A stretch of 64,000 nucleotides of DNA, taken from contig JARWKL010000001.1 in NCBI GenBank assembly GCA_029961685.1, positions 25,928,295-25,992,294 of the forward strand. The letters run 5' to 3'. The translations under genes and the position numbers were made by a program. The notes under the pieces were generated by a model, which searched no databases, was not told where the DNA came from, and saw nothing but the letters and a program-made list of their open reading frames with translations. Positions within the stretch are counted from its first letter, which is position 1; each line of letters begins with the position of its first letter. Origin of the DNA: Aristolochia californica (Eukaryota > Streptophyta > Magnoliopsida > Piperales > Aristolochiaceae). Below are positions 41,080 through 49,981 of this stretch, in pieces.

Positions 41080-41229
41080 CGCGGCAAAAGGTATTGGCCC
41101 GGCGAACGACGGTGGGGAACTCCTCTCTGGTCCTCCCCTGTTTTCGGTCAAAAACCTCTGTTTTGGTCTCCGTTTCTGTTTTCTCTTCACGCTGCCTTCG
41201 ACCCTCTTCATTCGACTCTTCCCTTTGCT

Positions 41230-41236
41230 TTAAATA
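41230..41236 (-). promoter_or_regulatory. Candidate TATA box of the Gypsy LTR
   Basis: Read on the element strand the motif is TATTTAA, in an AT-rich U3 stretch that leads into a purine-rich and then GC-rich zone. It lies in the LTR part (41159-41562) that is missing from the 5' LTR, so the copy positioned to drive gag-pol has lost it. The assignment rests on motif and position only. Confidence 0.4.
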
Positions 41237-41562
41237 TGATTTTTCTTATGTTAAAATGATTTTCCCTAGAAATTACCTCCATTTCACTAAGGGCATTTTG
41301 GTAAATATCTTCTTCTCCACCCAAATTCTCCTGAAATTCCATAATTAAATCTATAAAAAGTATTTCAGGAAGAAATAAACCTTAAAAACAATGAAATATA
41401 ATTCAGGAGAGAAAAATATGCAATATCGACAGTGATTAATGCCAAATTCAATAAATGCTCATTTCATTTGAAACCCGACAAATAACCACCTATAACAAAA
41501 TTATAAAGGTTATTTTATCATAATTAACCTAGTTCTCATGTCAGAATATGACATCTATCACA

Positions 41563-41577
41563 CCCCCAAACCTAAAT
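41563..41577 (-). promoter_or_regulatory. Polypurine tract next to the Gypsy 3' LTR
   Basis: On the element strand the sequence is ATTTAGGTTTGGGGG followed by the LTR start TGTGATAG. A purine-rich run immediately upstream of the 3' LTR is the expected primer site for plus-strand DNA synthesis. A very similar TTTAGGTTTGGGG motif recurs at 42733-42748. Confidence 0.8.
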
Positions 41578-43254
41578 CTTTGCTAGTCCCTAGTAAAACA
41601 ACAATCGAACCAAAATTAAGCCTAGGAAAACAAAATGCCACTTTCGTAGGGAGCACGATTGCATTTAGCGCATGCAACAAGCCGTTAAACCCCTACTCTG
41701 TAGTAGTGGACGAGTTATGTCTCGTGAGGGTTTGCATGGAATTTACCCACAAAATTCATCTAAATCAATAATATAAAAAGAAAAACTGAAGAAAATTTAC
41801 TCCTCATTAGCATATGACTAAGACTTAGTATCGTAAAATATCTGAAAATCATATGAGATCTTGCGAAATTTGAAAACCTGTGTAAAATATAGCCTATTAT
41901 CAATCCAAATACACTCATTATTAGTCCACCTGAACCAATGTGACCCATAACCTATTACTTCAACAGAACAAAGAGGCAACAAATAACAATAAAATCCTGG
42001 TCACATCACAATTAAGAGAAAATAGTAGAGTAAGCCTATTGTCTGACAATCTCACAAAAGAAATATACTAATTTCAATCTTGACCTGCAACTTCTTTCAA
42101 ATTACAATTCATCATCAAAGCTAAGGAAACTCATTGCTTCGAGATTTAAAACCATTTTACGCTATTACCAGCGCACTTTTGCTATTACCAGCGTAATTTT
42201 TTTCTTCACTGAATACTTTTGGTATTACCACCATTTTGTATTCGTCTTCACTGCACATGCACTTATTTTTAAGTAACCGACTGTTCCGATGCATGTCCCT
42301 GGGTTTGCCAGGCTATTTCTGAAGTTATCTGTCTTTTGCAAGCAAGAGCATTTCCATTCGCATTCATACATTACAACAAGGAATTTCACTAAGGTATAAA
42401 AAAGATTGAGTTCAAACAGGCATACAAGACTATTCAGACTAACATAGATCAACACTAAATTTACATGTTCTCTTTTGCAACTAAGTTCCAAGTCTAATGC
42501 AATAGTAAGTTATCCCACTGAATTCTCATGGATCACAACAAATGATATCAAATTTCTAATAGGCATATTCTACACAGTTTTACGATCATTTTTGAAACAC
42601 ATTTGAGCAACTTATTTTAACTCTACTAATGTTAACCACATACTAAGAGGAATAATTTGAAAACCACGAACAAAAATCGAAAGAAAATTATTGCTAAGAC
42701 ATAAAAGAGTCGTTCCCCCCCCCCCCCCCCCCCCCCCCCCAAACCTAAACCTGACATTGTCCTCAATGTGGAAAAGTTAAAACACTATAACGACTACAAA
42801 AAAAAAAGAATAATAAAGACCCCCAGGAATGATACATAGTCTCCCTCGAAGAAGGTTTACTCGTATCAGCCGTACCCGTAGGTAATCATTCGTAGATGAA
42901 ACCACTATCCCACATCACACTTTGAAGAAATCTCCGTGTGATTGGCCACTGAAGGCAGCAGGAATCACGCGCTGAACACAAGTCCTTAAGTTACTCACCA
43001 TAAGGTTTTCATTCAATACTTCAAGATCGAACTGGTCAATCCCAGAACTGTTGTTTGAGTACAGACCTCTCAAACTGGGGACCAAAAGTCTGGTCATCGA
43101 CTACCGGAACCATTTATGCTCTCAGCCGGCAAGAGAGTATGAATAAACCAAAAAAAATAAAATAAAAATAAAACTGTAATGTACAAAGGGATAGAAACGT
43201 GGGCATTGCCCACAATGTGCTAAGTTTATAGTTGTAAGCAAGACTCTGACGCAT
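41578..43254 (-). other. Gypsy non-coding 3' region between integrase and polypurine tract
   Basis: About 1.7 kb with no convincing gene. Athila relatives may carry an envelope-like frame here, but the longest frames (88 codons at 42225-42491, 60 codons at 42915-43097) show no recognisable domain. Visible landmarks are the direct repeat GCTATTACCAGCG at 42161 and 42181 with a weaker third copy near 42219, the 26-base C tract at 42715-42740, and a perfect 7-bp inverted repeat with one central base, GTGGGCATTGCCCAC, at 43199-43213. Confidence 0.7.
42715..42740. repeat. C26 homopolymer (G26 on the element strand)
   Basis: There are 26 consecutive C, followed by AAACCTAAACC and ACATTGTCCTCAATGTGG. 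On the element strand this is a TTTAGGTTT motif running into G26, so it looks like an expanded second polypurine-type tract 1.15 kb before the true one. The exact length is likely to be unreliable in any assembly. Confidence 0.9.
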
Positions 43255-44450
43255 TCAAGATGAAATGACAGGTTCCTCCAATAAAATCACCATCACCTCC
43301 TCCGGTGTGGGTACATTCTCAAGATACGGTTTGAGCCTCTGACCGTTAACTTTGAAGATCGACCCATCTCCGTGATTACGGATCTCAATAGCGCCATGAG
43401 GAAACACTTGTGTAACTTCAAATGGACCGGACCACCTGGATCTTAGCTTCCCTGGAAACAAATGCAATCGTGAGTTATAAAGTAAAACATTCTGCCCAAC
43501 AGTAAAAGACTTGCGAAAAATAGATTTATCATGTAAAAGCTTTGTTCGCTCCTTATACAGTTTGGCATTCTCATAAGCATCATGACGTATCTCCTCCAAC
43601 TCATTCAATTGCAACTTTCTCTCCTCACCCGCTTCAGTTAAATCAAAATTTAAAGGCTTAATGGCCCAATAAGCTCTATGCTCAAGCTCAACAGGTAGAT
43701 GACATGCTTTGCCGAACACTAGGCAAAATGGAGACATCCCAATAGGAGTCTTATAAGCGGTTCGATAGGCCCATAAAGCATCGTCCAATCGAGTGGACCA
43801 ATCTTTCCTATCAAAGCGAACCGACTTCTCCAAAATCTGTTTGGTCTCCCTATCAGAGATTTCCACTTGACCACAAGTTTGCGGGTGGTACGGAGTGGAC
43901 ACCCGATGAGTGATGGAATATTTCTTCAATAAGGTCTCAAATGCTCTGTTACAAAAATGAGATCCCCCATCACTGATGATCTCTCTCGGGGTACCAAATC
44001 GATTAAAGATATTTTCTTTTAAAAACTTTACCACCACTTTGTGATCGTTTGTCTTACATGATATAGCTTCAATCCATTTAGAGACATATTCAACAGCAAC
44101 AAGGATGTATTGATAGCCGAACGAGACAAGAAAATGACCCATGAAGTCAATACCCCACACATCAAACAATTCAACAATAAGAATGGGGTTAAGAGGCATC
44201 ATGTTCTTCCTAGACAAACAACCAGTTCGTTGGCATTTATCACACACCTGACAAAACTCATGGGCATCTCTAAATAATGAAGGCCAATAGAAACTACATT
44301 GCAAGACTTTAGCCACTGTCTTTCTAGCACCAAAATGTCCACCACATGCGTGGGAATGACAAAATTCAAGAATGTTGGCAAAGTCTTGCTCATGTACACA
44401 ACGCCTAATGACTTGGTCAGAACACACCTTGAACATATAAGGGTCATCCC
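43255..44450 (-). pseudogene. Gypsy integrase (3' part of broken pol)
   Basis: The 393-codon open segment 43255-44436 encodes integrase, which would join element cDNA to chromosomal DNA in the nucleus. The N-terminal zinc-binding HHCC set is visible as H29, H34, C65 and C68. The DDE catalytic triad is visible as D97 (in WGID), D156 (in ISDGG) and E192 (in GQVE). A C-terminal region with the LRSRWSGPF motif follows, with no chromodomain after it. The Met at 44436 is not a true start: homologous sequence continues upstream to about 44450, where a single-base loss in a T run shifts the frame from RNase H. The enzyme part itself looks intact, but it cannot be made as part of a polyprotein. Confidence 0.9.
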
Positions 44451-44988
44451 AAAAAAATGTTTGACTTGGGAAAAGAATTTCAACCTATCTTGTTTACTCC
44501 AATAATCTGGAATCTTATGAGTTACAAGATAGTTGACTATGTTAGCAAACCAAGGCAATTGGGATACTTGGAGAAGTTGTTCATCAGGGAAGGAATCATT
44601 TAAAGGAAGGAATCCTTCCTGAGGTACTACACAGATCCTAGATAGATGATCAGCAACAACATTCTCACAACCCTTCCTATCTCGAATCTCAAGGTCAAAT
44701 TCTTGCAATTGCAAGATCCATCTAATCAAGCGAGGTTTAGTGTCCTTGATGGATAATAAGTACTTCAAAGCAGAATGATCAGTGAACACAATAACCTTTG
44801 ACCCTAACAGATATGATCTGAATTTGTTCAAGACAAACACAACAGCTAGCAACTCCTTCTCAGTGGTAGTGTAATTCAATTGAGCATCATGAAGAGTTCG
44901 GCTAGCATATTGAATGACATAGGGCATTTTATCCGTCTTTTGCCCCAAAACAGCCCCCAATGCATAGTCAGAGGCATCACACATCACT
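44451..44988 (-). pseudogene. Gypsy RNase H and connection to integrase (frameshifted pol segment)
   Basis: The open frame runs 44199-44987, but only the part down to about 44451 reads in the true frame; below that it is a shadow of integrase. RNase H removes the RNA strand of the cDNA hybrid. Acidic residues appear in [27 protein letters not shown] and VADHLSRI, the expected order for Ty3/Gypsy RNase H. At its 5' side the reverse transcriptase frame ends in a TGA at 44984-44986, next to an apparent one-base deletion after a Glu codon (about 44989). At its 3' side the run of seven A at 44451-44457 (T on the coding strand) is one short of what the frame needs. Confidence 0.88.
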
Positions 44989-45426
44989 CAAAAGGCAAAG
45001 AACAAATAAGGGGTTGGACAATGGGTGCAGTGGACAAACATTTCTTCAGTGTTTCAAAAGCATGAATACAGGCATCATCAAAGGCGAAAGCAACATCTTG
45101 AGCAAGTAAATTCGTCAAAGGACGAGAAATTTTGCTAAAGTCTTTAATGCAATGCCTATAGAACCCAGCATGGCCAAGGAAAGAATGCACCCCCTTCACA
45201 GAAGTAGGTGGTGGCAGATTGGCAATTAGGTCAACCTTGGCTTTGTCCACTTCTACACCCCGCTCAGACACTACATGTCCTAAAACAATTCCTTCTTTCA
45301 CCATGAAGTGGCATTTTTCCCAATTCAATACTAAATTGGACTTAATGCAATGGGACAATACAAGTGAAAGATTGTGCAGACATGTATCAAAACTAGAGCC
45401 AAACACAGAAAATTCATCCATAAAGA
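44984..45426 (-). pseudogene. Gypsy reverse transcriptase, C-terminal half (frameshifted segment)
   Basis: A 145-codon open segment, 44984-45421, that carries the second half of the reverse transcriptase palm and the thumb. It starts at the active-site motif, which here reads MDEF. The family normally has two adjacent Asp, so the second catalytic Asp is replaced by Glu. Downstream GIVLGH, VDKAKV and SFLGHAGFYR are typical of Ty3/Gypsy enzymes. The preceding part of the enzyme lies in another frame because one base is missing between 45426 and 45427. The ATG at 45421 is the Met of the motif, not a start codon. Confidence 0.9.
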
Positions 45427-47022
45427 CTCTAAAAATTCACCAATCATGTCAGAAAAGATACTCATCATGCACCGTTGGAAAGTGGTTGGCGCATTGCATA
45501 AACCAAAAGGCATGCGTCTGTAAGCATAGGTGCCAAACGGACACGTGAATGTGGTCTTTTCCTGGTCTTCTGGAGCAATGGGAATTTGATTGTAGCCAGA
45601 GTATCCATCTAAGAAGCAATAAAAATTGTGGCCGGCCAATCGCTCTAGTACCTGATCAATGAAAGGTAGTGGGAAGTGATCCTTCTTAGTGGCGGAATTA
45701 AGTTTTCTATAATCAATGCAGACACGCCACTTGGTGGTAGTTCTTGTGGGAATCAATTCACCACTCTCATTTTTCATTATCGTTATCCCCCCTTTCTTAG
45801 GGACAATTTGAATTGAACTCACCCAGGTGCTATCGAAAATAGGGTAAATGATTCCTGTCACAAGCAACCTGATGACTTCTTCTCTCACAACCTCCAGCAT
45901 ATGGGGATTTAACCTACGTTGCATCTCACGTGAGGCTTTAGTCCCCTCCTCCAAATGAATACGATGCATGCATATGGAGGGGCTAATCCCTTTTAAGGCA
46001 TCAAGAGTCCACCCCAATGCCTCTCTGTGTGCTTGTAAAACTTCAGTCAATTGTTCCTCCTGCTCAGTACTCAAATAAGAGGAAATAATGACTGGTAATG
46101 AGTTCATGGGTCCCAAGAACGCATACTTCAATGTGGGAGGAAGTGGCTTAAGGTCTAGCTTGGAAGTTTCAAGAGGTTTGTCCAAGTCAAGAGGAAGATC
46201 TTGTGGATGTTCAGTTGTGATAACCTCATAAGCTTCCTCCAACAGAGGTACAAAATTGAGTAAAGAATTAACCTCTCGGAAATATGTTTCCTCATTAAAA
46301 TAGTCCATGTCTAAAGATGTTATGCAAGACTCAAAAGATTCAAGAGTGGATTCATTATCAAGCATAACAGTTTCTATATTAAATGCAGGACTCAGATCAT
46401 CAGACTCAAGTGGGTGGTGCCCGGCATTAAATACATTCAATGAGACCTTAAAATTTCCAAAAGACAACTCCAACTCACCACTTTTACAATGAATGATAGC
46501 ATTAGATGTGGCTAAGAAGGGACGTCCTAGGATGACAGGAATTTGGTTGGTCACATTGACTACTGGTTGTGTATCAAGAACAATCAAATCAACCGGGAAC
46601 AGAAATTTGTCCACTTTTATCAAAACATCTTCAACTATTCCTCGTGGTATCTTGATAGAATGGTCAGCTAGTTGAAGTGTGATGGGAGTAGGCTTCAATT
46701 CCCCCAAACCTAATTGCTGGTACACAAAGAAAGGAAGAAAATTCACACTTGCCCCTAAGTCAAGAAGAGCTCTCTGGATGGTATGTTCACCAATGACACA
46801 TGAAATTGTGGGACATCTAGGATCTTTAACTTTAGGAGGAGTGTTATGCTTCAGAATTGAGCTTACATTCTCAGTAAGAAAGACCTTTTTGTTAACATGT
46901 TGTTTTCTCTTCTGTGTACAAAGGTCTTTCAAAAATCGGGCATAGGCAGGCACTTGCCTAATAGCATCAAGAAGTGGAATGTTAATGTGAACCTTACTAA
47001 ACAGTTCCAACGTTTCATGCAT
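45427..47022 (-). pseudogene. Gypsy protease and N-terminal half of reverse transcriptase
   Basis: Open frame 45331-47022 (563 codons), of which the last 30 or so codons after position 532 are out of frame. The aspartic protease has its DLGAS active site at residues 88-92, with the flap region and an ILGRPFL motif at about 165-170. A poorly conserved linker follows. Reverse transcriptase starts near residue 355, with WRVCIDYRKLN at 432-442, the first catalytic Asp at 472 in FLDGYSGYNQI, and MPFGLCNAP at about 504-512. The same frame continues upstream across a TAG stop (47056-47058) into gag, so the Met at 47022 is only the first ATG after that stop. The element used a single gag-pol frame. 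Confidence 0.92.
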
Positions 47023-47055
47023 GCTATCTCCTTTCCTAGGTGGGCCCGATAACCT

Positions 47056-47781
47056 CTACGGATAAGGAGCTAATGGGACTTGGTTAGGGATCTGCTTGGC
47101 TGTTGGTGGAGAACTTGGAGGTTCTTCACTCAATGATGTGTCCCCATTGTCATCCTTTGACTCCTTAGACTTAGTGGTCCCTACCCCATTGTTCAACTCA
47201 CGACCACTCCTAAGGGTGGTTATGGCTTTGGCTTGCTCATGGTGGGGTTTGGAACTCAACTCACCCTCATGTGTGCTTTTGGGGTTAGGAATGGTTTGAC
47301 TCGGGAGTCTATTTTGTGCTTGTTCACTCATGTGGCTGGCCAACTGACCCACTTGCATTTCAAGTTTAGCAATGGAGGACTGTGTATTCTGCATGAATAA
47401 TTGAAGTGTATCCTCAAGTGAAGGTTTTTGTGGAATCAATGGTTGTTGAGTGAAGTGTGGGCGCGGAGCTTGGGGTTGAGTAAACCCTGGAGGACCCCCA
47501 ACCTGTGGGCCCTTGGACCATGAGAAATTTGGGTGCCTATCCCAACCCGGATTATATGTTTCTGAAAAAGGATCGTTCCGGCTCGGTCTTTGAAAATTTT
47601 GGACTGCATTCAAGTCCTCAATGAGCTCTGGGTAGGATGAACTAGATGGACACATTTGTGTGGGATGAGATGAACCAGAGCATATGGCACAGACAGTAGA
47701 TGGGTTAGGAGAAGGTGAACTCTTGGACACCATAAGGGCATCAATTTTTCTAGTCAACCCTTCAATCTTGGCCATGAGCAT
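47056..47781 (-). pseudogene. Gypsy gag, C-terminal part with zinc knuckle
   Basis: 241 codons in the same frame as the gag N-terminal part and the protease. A CCHC zinc knuckle (C31, C34, H39, C44; CX2CX4HX4C) for RNA packaging is intact. After it comes a Pro/Gln-rich stretch and a region ending in PLAPYP just before the TAG at 47056-47058. Only 11 sense codons separate this stop from the next Met, and the spacing stays in frame. The upstream stop, TAA at 47860-47862, is also in frame, with the intervening codons open. Both stops are one C-to-T change away from a Gln codon (CAG and CAA). Confidence 0.88.
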
Positions 47782-47859
47782 GGGTGTTTCACTAACCTCG
47801 TAAAGACCCCCTCTTTTGGCTTCGTGGGATCTCCTATCAACATTAAATGATGAACCCCA

Positions 47860-48654
47860 TTACTGAGATTGATCACTCAACGTTTCAAAGAAGTTCCACG
47901 CCTCACTAGCACTCTTACCCATCAAACTCCCACCACTCGTTGCATCTACCATGGATCTAACCTGAGGTGTAAGACCTTGATAAAAGTATTGCACTAAATG
48001 CCATTTCTCAAACCCATGATGCGGACACCTACGGATCAAATCCTTCCATTTCTCCCAAGCCTCATAAAAGTGTTCACCCTCCTGCTGCATAAAGTTGGAG
48101 ATTTCTCTCCTGAGGGCTATAGTTCTCTGAATGGGAAAGTACTTGGACAAAAATTTCGTGACTAATGTGTCCCATGAAGTAATGCTGCCCACCTCTAAGG
48201 AATTAAGCCAAGACTTGGCCTTATCCTTAAGTGAAAATGGAAAAAGTCTTAACCGGATAGAGTCATCTGAGAAATTTTGGAATTTAAAAGTTGCACAAAT
48301 ATCTAAGAATTCCTTGATGTGGTAATATGGGTCCTCCTTCTCCAACCCATAGAATGTAGGGAGGAGTTGGATCACACCCGGTTTCAACTCATAACTGGCG
48401 GCAGTATTGGGTGGCAATATAATGCAAGAAGGTGATGTAAAGTGGGATGGGATAGAATAATCCCTCAGGGCTCTACGGTCACCTGCTGTAGGTAATTGTA
48501 ATGGTTCGCCCTGATTGGCCATGGTAGCTCCTAACTTGACTTCGGGTGTTTTCCTACAAATATGTTCTAGCTCTTCAACAAAGGGAGCTAATGGTCCACC
48601 TAGGGAGCGGCGCCCGTGCATAAAAACACAAAAAGAAACAAAATGAACTATCAA
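47860..48654 (-). pseudogene. Gypsy gag, N-terminal part (capsid region)
   Basis: A 264-codon open segment that encodes the capsid-like retrotransposon gag domain, which forms the cytoplasmic virus-like particle. The gag core spans about residues 100-230, with LFPFSLKDKAKSWL near 138-150, FLSKYFP near 168-174 and FYEAWEKWKDLIRRCPHHG near 197-215. Three in-frame Met are possible starts: 48654, 48621 (residue 12, MHGRRS) and 48522 (residue 45, MANQ). I favour 48621 or 48654 because the sequence between looks family-like, but the start is unresolved. The frame ends at a TAA (47860-47862) after SDQSQ, and family-like sequence continues in the same frame beyond it. Confidence 0.9.
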
Positions 48655-48763
48655 ATTAAGCTAACAAACTGACTACTAAAAATATGAACTAACTAGAAGA
48701 AATAAAAATAATTCCAAAAAAAATACCAAACTAAAATTATGAAAAAACTAAAAAAATAAAAAT

Positions 48764-48795
<32 letters not shown>

Positions 48796-48841
48796 CTAAC
48801 CTAAGACTATGGAGAACAAAGAAATACGCTTAATACGTGCC
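48655..48841 (-). other. Gypsy leader between primer-binding site and gag
   Basis: About 190 bp of untranslated leader. On the plus strand it contains a low-complexity AAAAATAAAA-type run at roughly 48745-48795. No gene is seen. Confidence 0.8.
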
Positions 48842-48859
48842 TCCCCGGCAACGGCGCCA
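48842..48859 (-). promoter_or_regulatory. Gypsy primer-binding site for tRNA-Asp
   Basis: The plus strand reads TCCCCGGCAACGGCGCCA, identical to the 3' end plus CCA of plant tRNA-Asp(GUC) as I know it. The element strand is therefore complementary to that tRNA over 18 nt. It lies 6 bp from the inner end of the 5' LTR, as expected for the minus-strand primer. It also fixes the element orientation. Confidence 0.93.
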
Positions 48860-49089
48860 AAAACTTGATGTAAAATTTAGTTACATCGGCTTTAATACCT
48901 CGCAAGCGTACGAATCGTTCATGTAATCTAGCAGTAAGCGAGGATCATATCCACAGGGAGGATTGAATTCTGTGTATTCTTCAGTCAACTAGCCTAACCA
49001 AATATGATGAATTAATCTGAACTAAACACTAATTATATCCTAAATTATCAAGTAATAATCTAATTAACTACTTGCACAACAGGAACCGT

Positions 49090-49386
49090 CAACTCTGGAT
49101 TTTACTGTGATTCGTGCCTCTCTCGAGCGCCACGTAACCACGAGTCCGGATTCTCAATCCTTGCTTCTAGCTCCTCTCGGGCGCCTAGAGTTAATGACAA
49201 AGAGCGGATTACAATAGAATGCAGAGAATCAATTTCCTATTGTGATGATGCTAAAATTATCAACTTTGGATTTTACCGTGATTCATGCCTCCCTCGAGCA
49301 CCACGTAATCACGAATCCGATTTCTCAATCCTTGCGTCTAGCCCCTCTCGGGCGCATAAAGTGAAAGATAGAAATCGGATTAAAAT
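49090..49386. repeat. Direct duplication inside the 5' LTR
   Basis: The arms start at 49090 and 49261 (period 171) and match the pair at 40188 and 40359 in the other LTR. The first arm keeps CAACTCTGG, while the second reads CAACTTTGG. Confidence 0.85.
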
Positions 49387-49946
49387 ACCAAAATCCAACC
49401 TCAATTATAATCCTACCCTAATTAGCTAATTTAATCAAATATCTAGAAAGCAAATCTTAAATAAATATTAATTATCAAATCAGATTCAATTAACATTCAA
49501 AACCTAAGTTCAAACCATATAAAAACTAAATTCAATAATGACGAATTACTCCCCTTCTTCCTCCTCTCGCTCGGGCAGCAACTCGTTCTCACGGGTGCTG
49601 AAATTTCCCGAAATCAATGGCTTCGGGTTGGCAAGAGTGAGTGGCCAGAGGTAGAGATGACGCCGGCGACGACGGTTAGAAGCCGAAGGACGGAGGTAAC
49701 GTCCGGCGAAGAGCGAAATAGAGCTGACGTTCTCTAACCAGCTCTCTTGAGTCTCGGTTGGAGTCGGAATGGCTCCGGGACTGGTCGGAATATGTGATAG
49801 ACGCCGAAGGATGGTTGGAAAGCGGGATTGGCACCGGAGAAGCCTTCTCGGATCACTTCTCAGCCTGGCGAGCGACGACTGTCGAACTCACCTCGATGGA
49901 GACTCTCTCGAGTACTCCTCGGGTTTGTTCTCGGTTGCTGGATGGC

Positions 49947-49981
49947 GGTGGATGATGGTGGATGACGGTGGACGATGGTGG
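49947..49981. repeat. 10-bp minisatellite in the 5' LTR
   Basis: This is the counterpart of the tract at 41045, with units GGTGGATGAT, GGTGGATGAC, GGTGGACGAT and a final GGTGG. It has the same copy number as in the other LTR and one substitution. Confidence 0.82.

Larger units (their letters stand above)
39964..41562 (-). repeat. Gypsy 3' LTR (complete, about 1.6 kb)
   Basis: The plus-strand text begins TGATGTAAAATTTAG and ends in TATCACA, so the LTR has TG...CA ends in either reading direction. It abuts satellite at 39963 and the polypurine tract at 41563. Positions 39964-41158 align without net length change to 48866-50060, with about 53 substitutions in 1195 bp. Positions 41159-41562 have no counterpart in the other LTR. 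The right-hand end could be 41560 or 41562. The LTR contains a 171-bp-spaced internal duplication and a markedly GC-rich zone (about 40660-41110) unlike the AT-rich satellite around it. Confidence 0.92.

Noticed and set aside
40867..41259. 130-codon and neighbouring frames in the Gypsy LTR (also 49769-50116 and 40951-41211).
   Set aside because: They lie in a GC-rich, low-complexity part of the LTR with overlapping open frames on both strands. The matching frame in the other LTR ends differently inside satellite.
42225..42491. A possible envelope-like gene in the Gypsy 3' region.
   Set aside because: 88 codons, no signal or transmembrane pattern that stands out, and no recognisable family. 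Athila relatives may carry such a gene but this copy shows none.
44299..46945. Plus-strand frames of 60-109 codons across the Gypsy pol region.
   Set aside because: They are antisense shadows of well-supported minus-strand protease, reverse transcriptase, RNase H and integrase segments.
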